A stretch of DNA of 64,000 nucleotides from Streptomyces sp. V4I8 (GTDB lineage: Bacteria; Actinomycetota; Actinomycetes; Streptomycetales; Streptomycetaceae), in contig NZ_JBGCCN010000003.1 in assembly GCF_041261225.1 (NCBI RefSeq), positions 151,785 to 215,784 of the forward strand. The letters are read 5' to 3'. Below the pieces are notes generated by a model. That model did no database searches. It was not told the DNA's origin and was given only the letters and a program-made list of their open reading frames with translations. Of this stretch, positions 1 through 8,986 are shown in pieces (the stretch's first letter is position 1; each line of letters starts with the position of its first letter). Made by a program: the position numbers and the translations under genes.

Positions 1-90
1 CGTGCTGGGTGAGCACGCGGCAGATCGGCTCGACACCGCCGAAGCGGTCCCGGTACTCGTCGATGAACGCTACGAGCGCGTGTGTGGCCG
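1..90 (-). CDS. IS3-family transposase OrfB, N-terminal fragment cut by the window edge
   Basis: The minus strand encodes the typical IS3 OrfB start region (FIDEYRDRFGGVEPICRVL), which contains the FI(D/E)...FGV(E/R)PIC pattern of the HTH_21 segment ahead of the rve integrase core. No ATG or GTG starts this frame. It overlaps the end of OrfA, as expected if the OrfAB fusion is made by -1 ribosomal frameshifting, the usual IS3 mechanism. The catalytic DDE core is outside the window. Confidence 0.75.
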
Positions 91-396
91 GTCGAGCTCG
101 GCCGCGAAGAAACTCGCCGCCGCCTTCAAGATCTCGTTCGCCCGCCTGAGTTCGGCGATTTCCTTCTTCATTGCCTTGACCTGCGCGGACTCCTCTGTCG
201 TCGTCCCCGGCCGGGCTCCGTTGTCGATCTGGTCCTGGCGGACCCACTTGCGCAGCGTCTCGGTCGTCCCGATCCCCAGCTTGGCGGCGACCGCCTTCAT
301 CGCGGACCACTCGGTGTCGTACTCCGGCTGCACCTCGGCGACCATGCGGACCGCACGCTTGCGCAGCTCAAGGGGGTAACGGGAAGGGCGTGCCAT
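70..396 (-). CDS. IS3-family transposase OrfA
   Basis: 108-aa OrfA. Residues about 1-60 form the helix-turn-helix that binds the terminal repeats (RYPLELRKRAVRMVAE start, then LGIGTTETLRKWVRQ). A leucine-zipper-like coiled coil follows (about 65-95, MKKEIAELRRANEILKAA). The length and layout are standard for IS3 OrfA. The start ATG at 396 lies about 50 bp inside the element end. OrfB follows in an overlapping frame. Confidence 0.9.
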   Translation of the reverse strand: MARPSRYPLELRKRAVRMVAEVQPEYDTEWSAMKAVAAKLGIGTTETLRKWVRQDQIDNGARPGTTTEESAQVKAMKKEIAELRRANEILKAAASFFAAELDRPHTRS

Positions 397-443
397 GACT
401 CGATCCTCTCAAATGATCGAGTCCCTATCGAACCCGGAACGGT

Positions 444-905
444 TCACAGGCCGGTCGCGGCCAGGTCGTCCCCGACGAGCCGGTCGGCGTGGGGACCGCC
501 GTTGAGTTGGTCGTCACCCGCACCACCGACCAAGGTCCCCGCGGCCTCCATATTCGGGGAGATGGTGATGGCGTCATCGGCGTCCTTGGCGCTGACCCGT
601 ATCGACGTCGTGGGAAGAGGGCACTCAGAGGTATGCGGAGACGTCGGCCGACAAGGTTCCACGGCCACGACCGTAGCCCCCGAGTCTGTCACTACGACGA
701 TGTTGCCCCGCCGCCGGATGGTGATGTCGTTCGCCACCCCGTCGGCTGTAACGACAAGGCCGTCGCCCATCTTCTCCACGCGTGTGTCGCCGGCGAGCGT
801 TCCGTCTGTGGACAGTGCCGCGCCCACGGCAGAGGCCCCGGCCAGCGGCGCCGAGATGAGCGCGCCGATGGCCACAACCATGGTGCAAATGCGTCGGGCT
901 GTCAT
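444..905 (-). pseudogene. RTX-repeat secreted protein, C-terminus cut off by the IS3 insertion
   Basis: The start at 905 (MTARRICTMVVAIGALI) gives a clear Sec signal peptide ending near ASA. A roughly 90-residue beta-like region follows, with repeats of the form ITIRRRGNIVVVTDSGA. The chain then enters a hemolysin-type calcium-binding (RTX) nonapeptide region (GGAGDDQLNGG) and stops abruptly. The stop TGA (446-444) is the first three bases of the IS3 element, so the remaining RTX repeats were removed by the insertion. It lies directly downstream of a second RTX gene on the same strand. Family function: calcium-dependent extracellular folding. The specific role is unknown. Confidence 0.7.
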
Positions 906-967
906 CCGGGTCCGCCTTTCGAGACGTCTCTCCTTATCGGCGCCAACTGGCCTCTCATGCCCGCCCA

Positions 968-1538
968 TCAGGGGCATCCGTTGATGTAGTCGCCCAAATC
1001 GGCGCGACAGTCGTCCACTTCGGAACCTCCTTCGACGTAGTCATTGCCGCTGATGTCGTCCACCGCGTTGATGAGTCGCGGCCCCGACCGCCGCCGGCGT
1101 AGTCGTTGCCGGGGCCTGCGACGATCTGCTCATTGCCCGGGCCGCCATCGATGACGTCGTTGCCGGCGTTGCCGTTGATGACGTCGGAGCCGTCGCGTCC
1201 CTCGATGGAGTCGTTGCCGAGACCGCCGAAGATCCTGTCCGCGCCGCTTCCCCCGATGAGGGTGTTGTTGCCCGCGCCGCCGGAGAGGAAGTCGGATCCC
1301 TCTTCGCCTTCGAGGGTGTCGTTGGCTGATCCACTCACGAGGTTGTCGTTGCCCGCGCCGCCAAGCAGCGTGACACCGAGGACAGTCAGCGAGGAGGTGA
1401 CGTTGTCGTCCTGGTCTCCGGCATGGACCACGAATTCGGTGGTGCCCCGGTGGTAGCACCGGCCACGCCCGGGAGATACAGAATGAGACCACCCATCGCA
1501 GACAGTAGACCCACGGCGGGATAAAACCCTCTCCTCAT
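968..1538 (-). pseudogene. RTX-repeat secreted protein with two frameshifts
   Basis: The coding signal runs through three frames. The signal peptide (MRRGFYPAVGLLSAMGGLIL) starts at ATG 1538, 10 nt after a GAGGGGG ribosome binding site. Around 1440-1450 the reading moves to the frame carrying about nine RTX nonapeptides (GGAGNDNL, GGLGNDSI, GNAGNDVI and so on). Near 1075-1085 it moves again to a frame ending DLGDYINGCP and TGA at 968. The protein would be about 190 aa, with Ca2+-binding repeats filling the C-terminal two-thirds. Either this is a pseudogene or the sequence has two indel errors. It is tandem with the truncated RTX gene at 444-905. Confidence 0.65.
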
Positions 1539-2270
1539 GCCCAGCCCCCTCACAGTGCGAAACGCTCTTTGTTCGGTCATGGATCAACCATTGAGCAATG
1601 GACTATTCCGTCCTCGGGTACCTGGTCAGCCCAATTTCCTGTCCCGCCCTCAGTCATGGCGGCGCAGGCCCGGTCCGTCCGATGCGACCGGGCTTCTGGG
1701 GCACCCAGAGCATGCCGGGTTACGAAGCCACGCTGAAGGCGAATTAGCGCCACCCTGCATTCACCGATTTCACGCCTAGATCCCAATCCGGACCTTGGGG
1801 TGCGACGGGCGACCACGCGGTGCTGGAATCGGCTGATGTTCGCCCGCCGACGCGGTACAGAGTGACGCGACACCCGAGGTCCGTGGTCGACCCCAACGGG
1901 TCATACAGTGCTTCAGGGACGGCGGCGCGCTACGTCCGCATGTGAGGCCACACCTCCAGCGTCTCCTGATACGCGGTCAGGACGAAAAGATCCCAACGGA
2001 CTTGACGTCAGAGGCCGTATCCACGCCAATGGCGTTTCCGCGCGTTCACGGAAGATCTCGCCTTTCGCTGTCCTTGGTCATCCGCAATGCGCTCGCCCAG
2101 GGCGTAGTGCAACCGCCAGCCGGACCTGGCGTCGTACCGCATGAGCAGCGGTACCGAGGCATGCGTCTCCTCATGGAGGCAACCAGTTGGCGCACGCCCG
2201 TATCGGTTTCCTCTCTTGCCTTGATCCTTGCGCACTGACACTCCGGCAGGTCCGGGTGTCCGGTTCGCTG
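1539..2270. other. Gene-poor stretch, nothing recognised
   Basis: About 730 bp between the RTX gene and the end of the teichoic-acid type gene. Open frames here lack recognisable motifs, start signals and codon bias. A promoter for the minus-strand RTX gene probably lies near 1550-1650, but no convincing -10/-35 pair is visible. Confidence 0.4.
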
Positions 2271-4535
2271 TCACGTTGTGAGGTCGACGCTGAGACTGGT
2301 AGGGGTCGTGGGCAAGGAACCACCAGTCGGGGTACTTGGCAACGTGGAGTCGGGCAGCTGAGCGAACGGAGGCTCCAGCGTCTCCCCGTTCTGCCGCAGC
2401 ATGAGTGTGCGTACGACGCGTTCGGCGGCGCGTCCGTCGTCGAACTCGCAGAACCGCTCCCGGAACCCGGCCCGCAACCGCGCCGACTCCCCGTCCCGCC
2501 AGGTCCCGGAGGCGAACAGCCACGCCAACTCCCGGTAGGAGCACGACACATGACCCGGCGCGTCCGCGGTGATGTCGAAGTAGGCGCCCCGGCTCGCCGC
2601 GTACGCCCCCCAGTCGTCGGCATGGATCACGATCGGCCGGTCCAGGTTGGCGTAGTCGAACATCAGGGCTGAGTAGTCGGTGACCAGCACGTCGGCGGCG
2701 AGCATCACCTCTTCCACGTGCGGTTCGTCCGTCGCGTCGATCAGTACGCCTCGCCGGTGCAGATCGGCCAGGCCCATCCCGCGTGCCGTGCCGTTCGCCA
2801 GCGACGGGTGCAGCCGTACGACCAGGGTGTGGCCGGTGCCGAGGTCGCGGGCGAACCGGGCCAGGTCGATCCGGTCGACATGGCCGCCGCGGCGGTAGTC
2901 GCGGCGGGTCGGCGCGTACAGCACGACGGTGTGCCCGGCGGGGACCCCGAACCGGGCGCGGGCGGCCTCGACGGCCTCCGGGCCCGCGTTGACCAGCACG
3001 TCGTTGCGCGGGCTGCCCGTGCGCGCCGACGTGAAGTGGCAGGGATACGCCCGCTCCCACACCAGCTCCGAGTGCCGGTTGGCCACCAGGCTGTAGTCCC
3101 AGCGGTCCGCGCGCCACAGCATCTTCGGCACGTTGAAGCCGTGCCGCGCGCCGGGCTTGGTCAGCAGGTCGGCCGCCATGTACTTCAGCGGGGTGCCCTG
3201 ATGGGTGTGGATGTGGACGCTGCCGGGGCGCTTGGTCAGGGTGCCCGGCCAGTTGACGTTGTTGATGAAGTACTTGGCTCGTCCGGTGACTCGACGGTAT
3301 TCGGCGGAGTCCAGGAGGACGGTCGCGATGTCTTCGGGCACTAACTCCGCCTGCCTCTTGTCGCGCACGACCCATACCCCCCGGATGTGGGGGGCGATCT
3401 CGCGCGCCTTGTGATAGATCGCCGCAGGATCACCGATGACCCCCTTGTGTGAGAACGCCGAGTACACGGCGAGGTTCGGATCCAGCGACCGGCGCATGGC
3501 AACTGCCGACTGTCCCCGCTCGATCCTGCGGCTCGCCGCCCGCCGCACCTGCTGTGCCCGGCGCTCCAGCCGGCGGCCCATCCGAACCGCATGTTGCTTG
3601 GCTCGATAAGCGGCGTAACTGCCCTCCAGTAACGTGAGTTTTCCGGAGATGGACGCCCCCTGCGGCTTGCGTTCGCGGAACATCTCGGCGGTGCGACGGA
3701 AGAACTCAGCCTTGTCGGAGGGGGCCAGCCGGTCCGGCTTTGCAAGGATGTCCAAACAGTGCTTGCCCATCTTGGCGTGCAGGTATGGACGCCAGCTCGC
3801 CAGCTCCGCCCGCGAATCGACAAAGGCGAAGACCCGCTCGTACTGGTCGTGAATATCGAAGTGTTTACGGCTGGTCGTCGACAGAATGTTGCCTTGTCGG
3901 CGCTGGCGGTAGTTCAGACAGATCCGGTCGAGTGTGGCGATCCGCTGCGCGGTGAGCATGACCGGGAAGGTCCATGGTGTGTCCTCGTAATAGCCCGGCG
4001 GGAAGGTGAAGCCCTCGCGCTCGACGAAGTCCCGCCGGTAGACCTTGTTCCACACCACCATTAACAGGTCGAGGATTTCCGGGTGTTCGGCCACGGTGAA
4101 GGTGCCGTACCCCGTGTCGGCCAGCATGTGCGCCAGCACATTCCTGCGCGCTCCACCCCACCAGTACGCCCGCACGTAATCGAAGACCAGCACATCCGGG
4201 TCGGATGTGTCCGCCAACCGGTCGGCCATCGCGTGCAGTGCGCCCGGGGTGAGGGTGTCGTCGCTGTCCAGGAAGAAGAGGTAGTCACCGGTGGCGTATG
4301 GCATTCCGGCGTTCCGGGCGCGCCCCAGGCCGACATTCTCCGACAAGTGCAGCACGCGAACTCGGTTGTCTCGCTTCGCGTATTCGTCGAGGATCGCGCC
4401 GCAGCCGTCCGGCGAACAGTCGTCGACGGCGATCACCTCGAAGTCGGCGTACGACTGCCCGAGCACCGAGTCCAGGCACTCCCGTAGGAAGCCCTGAACT
4501 TTGAACACAGGGATGATGATGCTGAAGCGGGCCAT
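2271..4535 (-). CDS. Bifunctional glycosyltransferase family 2 / CDP-glycerol glycerophosphotransferase
   Basis: 754 aa, probably a cytoplasmic-face enzyme of wall teichoic acid (polyol-phosphate) synthesis. Residues 1 to about 330 are a GT-A glycosyltransferase domain (FSIIIPVFKVQ start; DSDDT metal-binding motif at 90-94; later ED in YYEDTPWTFP). The second half is a CDP-glycerol:poly(glycerophosphate) transferase of the TagB/TagF class (HTHQGTPLK, LVANRHSE, VLYAPTRRD, VTDYSALMFDYA). The start at 4535 is chosen because AAGGAGAAAACAGG lies just upstream; the open frame extends about 97 codons further without coding character. The C-terminus is Pro/Thr/Ser-rich and low in complexity. It stands alone, with no ABC transporter or other teichoic genes nearby. 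Confidence 0.9.
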   Translation of the reverse strand: MARFSIIIPVFKVQGFLRECLDSVLGQSYADFEVIAVDDCSPDGCGAILDEYAKRDNRVRVLHLSENVGLGRARNAGMPYATGDYLFFLDSDDTLTPGALHAMADRLADTSDPDVLVFDYVRAYWWGGARRNVLAHMLADTGYGTFTVAEHPEILDLLMVVWNKVYRRDFVEREGFTFPPGYYEDTPWTFPVMLTAQRIATLDRICLNYRQRRQGNILSTTSRKHFDIHDQYERVFAFVDSRAELASWRPYLHAKMGKHCLDILAKPDRLAPSDKAEFFRRTAEMFRERKPQGASISGKLTLLEGSYAAYRAKQHAVRMGRRLERRAQQVRRAASRRIERGQSAVAMRRSLDPNLAVYSAFSHKGVIGDPAAIYHKAREIAPHIRGVWVVRDKRQAELVPEDIATVLLDSAEYRRVTGRAKYFINNVNWPGTLTKRPGSVHIHTHQGTPLKYMAADLLTKPGARHGFNVPKMLWRADRWDYSLVANRHSELVWERAYPCHFTSARTGSPRNDVLVNAGPEAVEAARARFGVPAGHTVVLYAPTRRDYRRGGHVDRIDLARFARDLGTGHTLVVRLHPSLANGTARGMGLADLHRRGVLIDATDEPHVEEVMLAADVLVTDYSALMFDYANLDRPIVIHADDWGAYAASRGAYFDITADAPGHVSCSYRELAWLFASGTWRDGESARLRAGFRERFCEFDDGRAAERVVRTLMLRQNGETLEPPFAQLPDSTLPSTPTGGSLPTTPTSLSVDLTT

Positions 4536-5047
4536 CCTGTTTTCTCCTTGGTAATCATGTTGCTCAGCCATGGCTGTCCCGGCCCTGACGGCCCGTCGCC
4601 CATGCGATGGCAAGGGGATGGGGTGCGCAGGACAGTCGGGGGCATGCGAGCGCCCGAGGGAGAAACGTCGGTAAGGGGCTTCAGGTTCGTCGCGTCGCCC
4701 GCAGGGACGATAAAGAAGATGGTGCAACCGGTCTTGGGGGGATGCACTTGTGACCAGGAAAGGCATGGCCAGGAGCCGGTAGTTGGCTTGCGCCGGACGG
4801 CATGGGATGACGGCATTACGGTTCACTGAAGGAACTGCCGCTTTTCATCATGAATAGTCGTGCTGGCAGTGCGCGGACGGTGCCATGGCAGTGCTGAGGA
4901 GAATGGATGACGGCGCGGGCGGAGTACCGCCCCCGCCGCAGTGCCGAGGGATCGCCGCCCCCGGCTGAGGAAGCGGCTGGCGCCATTACCGCATGGGCAT
5001 GGATCGCGCCGCCGCAGGTCTGTCGACAGCGGGCGGTGCTGCGCGGT
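4536..5047. other. Intergenic region between two minus-strand genes
   Basis: About 510 bp, holding the leader of the glycosyltransferase gene and the downstream side of the AMIN-like gene. Open frames here show no domain or codon bias. No clear hairpin terminator was seen. Confidence 0.35.
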
Positions 5048-5626
5048 TCAGCGTGCGCCCGCCCAGTTGTGGGCGACGTCCACCATTATGCGGCCCGGCA
5101 GGGCCAGAACCCGGAATGGCAGACGTGCCCGGACGCCGAGCCCGAACTGGGTCTGTCCTTCGAGGCTGCTCGCATACCTGGCGTCCCTGAAGGTTCGGTA
5201 CCCCGCGAGGTTCACCCCTGGCAGGAGTTGACGCGGCTCAGCGGCGTATGTCGGCTCACCTGTGGTGATGTCGTAAGACGGAGCGTGCACCACTACTTCG
5301 ATGATCGCTCCGCCGGAGACTGGTATGAGGTCTCCCGATCCGTCCTGGTAGAGACGGTGCACATACCTGACGGAATAGCCTAGGCTGCCGCGGCCGGCAC
5401 CGGGGACCTCGATGATCATCCTGTCGAAGCAGTCGTGGCGCTCGGTACGCGCGTTCCTGACAGGCTCTGTGACATAGGCGGGACTTGCCTTGACGTCACC
5501 GCCCCAGTTGATACGGCAAGCAGCGCCGCTATGGCCCACCGCGGCGCTGGCGGGCGGGGCCGCTACGCATAAGGAAAGGCTTGCGAAGGCAAGCATCGTT
5601 GCCCACGTCCTTACAAGGTGTCTCAT
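5048..5626 (-). CDS. Secreted AMIN-like domain protein
   Basis: 192 aa. An N-terminal signal peptide (MRHLVRTWATMLAFASLSL, cleavage after PASA) precedes one domain. It has the features of the actinobacterial AMIN-like family: a HDCFDRMIIEVPG strand, then GYSVRYVHRLYQDGSGDLIPVSGGA, and a C-terminal FRVLALPGRIMVDVAHNW, where the family usually ends with a D(V/I)xH motif. Such proteins are extracytoplasmic and are thought to contact the envelope; no enzyme activity is known. The start ATG follows AAGGAGGG (rc of 5632-5639). Identification is from motif memory, not a profile search. Confidence 0.7.
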   Translation of the reverse strand: MRHLVRTWATMLAFASLSLCVAAPPASAAVGHSGAACRINWGGDVKASPAYVTEPVRNARTERHDCFDRMIIEVPGAGRGSLGYSVRYVHRLYQDGSGDLIPVSGGAIIEVVVHAPSYDITTGEPTYAAEPRQLLPGVNLAGYRTFRDARYASSLEGQTQFGLGVRARLPFRVLALPGRIMVDVAHNWAGAR

Positions 5627-5973
5627 TATGCCCTCCTTACAACCATTCTTCCCTTATATCTCGATACTATGAATAATGACCCGAATGGGGGGGTTCGATG
5701 GTAGTCCAGGTCAGGAAAGACCCCCTGGCAGCCACGGTCCGGCCGGGGAGATACGGGGTGCGCCGACGGACCCGCGAGGACGAGGTCAGCACCCAAGGTC
5801 ACTTTATTGGCGGCAGGCGGATGTCCAGTCAGCCCGGCATGATGGCTGGCTGGCGTCCTTGTCTTCTCAGCGGCCACAGACGGTGTGGAACCCCCCGCAC
5901 CGACACCCGCCACCACAACGGTGATCAGAGAAGCGGGATCGCGGGAATCGATCGGGGAGAGGACGGCACCGAA

Positions 5974-6297
5974 GTGAGCACACTCAATAGCTGGAGCAAG
6001 CAGGCAGCGTGCAGCGGCGGCGATCCGGACGACCTCTTCGTCGAAGGCACCGCGCAACACCGGGCCAAAGCCGTGTGCACGGGCTGCCTGGTACGTACCG
6101 AGTGCCTCGCATACGCCCTGGACCATCGTATTGAGCACGGGGTATGGGGAGGAATGACCGAACGAGAGCGCCGCGCCGTCTTACGACGCCGGCCGACAGT
6201 CACCTCATGGCGTCTGCTGCTGGAATCAGCCCACAGGGATCACCAGCCCTCCCGTGCCGCCGACCGCATCAAGCAAGTCCTTTCCGAAGCCGGCTGA
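5974..6297 (+). CDS. WhiB-family [4Fe-4S] transcriptional regulator with a TTA codon
   Basis: 107 aa from GTG 5974, preceded by GGGGAGAGG. It has the four Wbl cysteines that bind a [4Fe-4S] cluster (C in KQAACSGG, then CTGCLVRTEC), the G(V/I)WGG turn (GVWGGMTERERRAVLRRR) and a basic C-terminal tail. Wbl proteins act with the principal sigma factor in developmental or stress control. Codon 70 (6181-6183) is TTA, so translation should depend on the bldA tRNA in Streptomyces. The gene is monocistronic: nothing on the same strand is close. Which Wbl class it belongs to cannot be decided by eye. Confidence 0.9.
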   Translation: MSTLNSWSKQAACSGGDPDDLFVEGTAQHRAKAVCTGCLVRTECLAYALDHRIEHGVWGGMTERERRAVLRRRPTVTSWRLLLESAHRDHQPSRAADRIKQVLSEAG

Positions 6298-6452
6298 CGG
6301 GGACTTGCGATGACCGGAGAGGCGGCAGTCGTGTACCGCGTGTGAGCCCCTCCCAGGACACCGGCGTTACCAGTGGCCTCGCGACGTGACACTCAGCAGC
6401 GGAAGTCGCTGATTCCCTTCCCCAGGTGACCAATCGTCCGAGACTGACCAAG

Positions 6453-7402
6453 TCAGGCGTATCGCTTGGCCGTCTGGCGCAGCCGGTCGAGTGAGTCGTC
6501 GGGGGTGAGCGCTTCGTCGCCGAGGCGGTCCAGGGCGAGCCGGTATTCCTCGGTCTCGTCCCGGTCCTCCAAGAACGCGGCGCTCTTGATGTGCTCCAGG
6601 TAGACGATGTCGGGCAGATCGGCGCCGCCGAAGCGGAGATAGGTGATCGGCATGGCGGGCGCGGACGCGTTCGTCACATCCAGCGGCACGATCTGCACGG
6701 TCACATGGGGGCGCTGGGCCATCTCCACGAGATGCTCCAGCTGTGCCCGCATCACCTCACGGCTGCCCAGTACACGCAGCAGCACCGACTCGTCGACGAT
6801 CGCCCACAACTGGGGCGCCTCCGGGCGGTGCAACAGCTCCCGTCGCCGCGTGCGCAGCTCCACACGGCGCTGCACCTCACGGGCCGGCGCCATGGGCAGC
6901 CCGCGCTGCACCACGGCCCGGGTGTAGTCTCGGTCTGCAACAGGCCGGGAATGTACTGGAGTTCAAAGGTACGGATGGCCGTCGCGGCCTCCTGCAGCCC
7001 GACCAGCCGGTCGAACCACTCCGGCATCAGCCGCTTGTCATAGCGCTGCCACCATCCCGGCTCACCGGCACGGCGCAGCAGCTGCAGCAGCGCCGAGCCC
7101 TCGTACTCCTCGGCCCGGTAGTACTCAAGGAGCGTGCGTACGTCGCTCTCGGTGGACGGCCGACGGCTCTTGCCCGCCTCGATGCGCGACAGCTTCGCGG
7201 GACTGAACCCCACGGCACGCGCGGCCTGGTCCTGGGAGAGGCCGAGGTCCTCGCGGATACCGGCCAGCTGGACGCCGACCAGCATCTTCAGCAGGGTCGG
7301 CGCGGGTTCGGTCCGGTCGAGGTACGGTGCGAGGCGGGAGAGATGCGAGGCGACTCGGCGGACATCCTGACTCCCTGTAGACCGGCATACGACAGACCGC
7401 AT
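6453..7402 (-). pseudogene. HTH XRE-type regulator with DUF5753 (Scr1-type), frameshifted
   Basis: The N-terminal part has an XRE helix-turn-helix (LAGIREDLGLSQDQAARAVGFSPAKLSRIEAGK). The C-terminal part is DUF5753 (WWQRYDKRLMPEWFDRLVGLQE ... FELQYIPGLLQTE). At about 6927-6931 the frame changes: GLLQTE would continue as DYTRAVVQRGLPMAP in the frame ending at 6453, which is restored by adding one G (GAGAC to GAGGAC). The start is uncertain; 7402 is one option, and an ATG at about 7363 in another frame also has an SD-like GGGAGTCAGG. Such proteins are usually paired with a DUF397 gene, and one lies just upstream. Confidence 0.7.
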
Positions 7403-7428
7403 TCTGCGCACCCTCCGCCTCCCGACGT

Positions 7429-7527
7429 CTAACCGCGAGAAGCGGGAGGCGCAACCTCGACGCAGTTGCGCTCGGTGTTGTTGTGCCGGTTCTTGGTCCA
7501 GCGGACGCCTAACGAGCCTGCCCGCAT
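7429..7527 (-). pseudogene. DUF397 remnant next to the HTH/DUF5753 gene
   Basis: The C-terminal half of a DUF397 protein is visible: RWTKNRHNNTERNCVEVAPPAS, with the family's W..S/N...NCVEVA pattern. The usual N-terminus is not in this frame; a possible one (MPSTEQHAGRLV) lies in an overlapping frame. It probably was the partner of the adjacent XRE/DUF5753 regulator in a toxin/antitoxin-like pair. Both partners look damaged. Confidence 0.5.
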
Positions 7528-7851
7528 GCTGTTCGGTGCTTGGCATCTCACTCTCGCCCTACCCGTGCTCCGCATCGACGCTCCTCGCGCAATTTCCCGT
7601 GAAATTGCACGCGAAAGCCGCCGGCGTGGATAATGGCAGGGGGCGTCAAGTGCAGTGCAGGCGCCGTGTCTTGACGGGGTATCAGCGAGACTTTGCGTCC
7701 TTACCTGCGTACGAAGGCTCAGACCGCCCGGCGGTCCGACGGTCAACTCCAGGGATGAGGTCACCACCTCGACGATGAGCCGACATAAGCCAGCTGCGGC
7801 CCCCACTCCGACTGCCGGACACCGGCATCGGGCGCCGCTGATCTTCAGATC

Positions 7852-8175
7852 ATGCGGGACAGCGCATGGCGTGTTCTCGGCCCCGACGACAGCTCCGATG
7901 CTCTGCCGCCCACTGTCGGCGAACTCGAGACGCTCGCCCTCGCCTTGCGCGGGCATCTGGAGTCGATCCTGCCCGAGGTTGAGCGAGCGGCCGGTCCGCG
8001 GCCCAGCGACACGCAGTCGTACTGCGCGCTCGCCTGCATCGGCGAGGCCCGTCGGAAGCTGGGCGTCACGCCGCACGCCTCGCTGCAGTCCCGGGTGGCG
8101 CATGCCCGGCTCCTGGCCCGCTGCCTGAACGCCCTGTGCGACCACTACGAACGCCTCCGCAACGCACCCTCATGA
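7852..8175 (+). CDS. DUF6415-type small protein
   Basis: 107 aa, all-helical in appearance. It has LETLALALRGHLESILPEVE, then YCALACIGEARRKL and a C-terminal RLLARCLNALCDHYERL, which match the DUF6415 'natural product biosynthesis' family of Streptomyces as I remember it. The biochemical role is unknown. Its stop overlaps the next start (ATGA at 8172-8175), so the two are likely translationally coupled. Confidence 0.65.
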   Translation: MRDSAWRVLGPDDSSDALPPTVGELETLALALRGHLESILPEVERAAGPRPSDTQSYCALACIGEARRKLGVTPHASLQSRVAHARLLARCLNALCDHYERLRNAPS

Positions 8176-8357
8176 CCTTGCCCATATCCGAGATGACGTC
8201 CCTGTCCACCGAGTGCCTGCTGGCGACGCGGCCCGGATACACGGACCTGCACAACAGCTGCCATCAGCTCCAGGACATCCCCCTCCCCCATGGGATCGGC
8301 ATCCTCCTGCAGTCCCGCTGCGCCTGCTCCTGCCACCGATCGGGCGGGCGCGCGTAG
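8172..8357 (+). CDS. Small protein translationally coupled to the DUF6415 gene
   Basis: 61 aa starting with the ATG of an ATGA overlap with the DUF6415 stop. The C-terminus contains a compact Cys/His cluster, CACSCHR, and a LPHGIGILL segment. This layout (short acidic N-terminus, PLPHGxGIxL, then CxCxCH) recurs in small Streptomyces proteins of unknown role. The Cys/His cluster may bind metal. It is too small for a domain call. Confidence 0.5.
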   Translation: MTLPISEMTSLSTECLLATRPGYTDLHNSCHQLQDIPLPHGIGILLQSRCACSCHRSGGRA

Positions 8358-8508
8358 TGCCGTGTACTGCGTCTATCCGCTGCTGGTCTGATCCGATGTA
8401 TGAGGCCGATCGCAGCATCGCCACGCCCGTCGAAGGGGGCGCCCGCCTGCCCGGTATGCACAACCGTAAGAACTATGAGCGCTCGCTCGTCGGGATGATT
8501 ACCCGCTC

Positions 8509-8913
8509 ATGTCCGTAACGCGCCTGCACCGGGACGAGTTTGTGCGGACTGTGCGAAGCAAGATGATGATCGTGGCTGCCAAACTCATGCGTTCACAACC
8601 AGCCTGGCAGCACCCGCGCTCCACGGGTCTGCTGGCTGCGAACCTGGGCCCCCGCTCCGTCCCCAATCCAGTGCCGGCGCGCAAGGCCCTGCAGCAGGCT
8701 CTGGCCCTGCTCGAAACACCCAACGACCCAGCGGCCCTCGCGGCTGCACGGCAGGCCGCATGGCGTGCTTTCGGCTTAATTCCCTACCCCTGGCAGGCAC
8801 CCGGCTGCGAGAGCACCCGACGGGGATGGCGAACCCGTACGTGCCTCGACCAGGGCTGCACACGGTGTGCCGCCTATGAAGCCGGCGAACCAATGCCCGA
8901 AGATGACGGGTAA
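8509..8913 (+). CDS. Hypothetical protein with a Cys-containing C-terminus
   Basis: 134 aa. The first 100 residues are helical and Ala/Leu-rich. The C-terminus has CESTRRGWRTRTCLDQGCTRCAA, four cysteines that could bind a metal. No family recognised. It lies downstream of the DUF6415/micro-ORF pair on the same strand, about 150 bp away, and is convergent with secDF. The start at 8509 has no strong ribosome binding site. Confidence 0.45.
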   Translation: MSVTRLHRDEFVRTVRSKMMIVAAKLMRSQPAWQHPRSTGLLAANLGPRSVPNPVPARKALQQALALLETPNDPAALAAARQAAWRAFGLIPYPWQAPGCESTRRGWRTRTCLDQGCTRCAAYEAGEPMPEDDG

Positions 8914-8986
8914 CAACCCGGCCCATCTGTTCCGACGTCGAGGACGCGCGTGCGGCGGAGCCACCTCAGTGAAGGGCATGGTGGAG

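Larger units (their letters stand above)
1..446 (-). mobile_element. IS3-family element, 5' part (rest lies beyond the window)
   Basis: This is the transposase-proximal end of an IS3-family element on the minus strand. OrfA and the first codons of OrfB are present. The terminal sequence TGAACCGTTCCGGGTT, read on the minus strand, starts at 446 and is directly joined to an interrupted RTX gene, so 446 is taken as the element boundary. The other end is outside the window. Confidence 0.8.

Noticed and set aside
82..984. Long plus-strand open frame across the IS3 end and RTX gene
   Set aside because: It runs antisense to OrfA and to the RTX protein; no motifs, and the opposite strand explains the codon pattern.
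2008..3375. 455-codon minus-strand frame overlapping the CDP-glycerol transferase gene
   Set aside because: Arg/Gly/Ala-biased shadow in another frame of the same gene; no domain.
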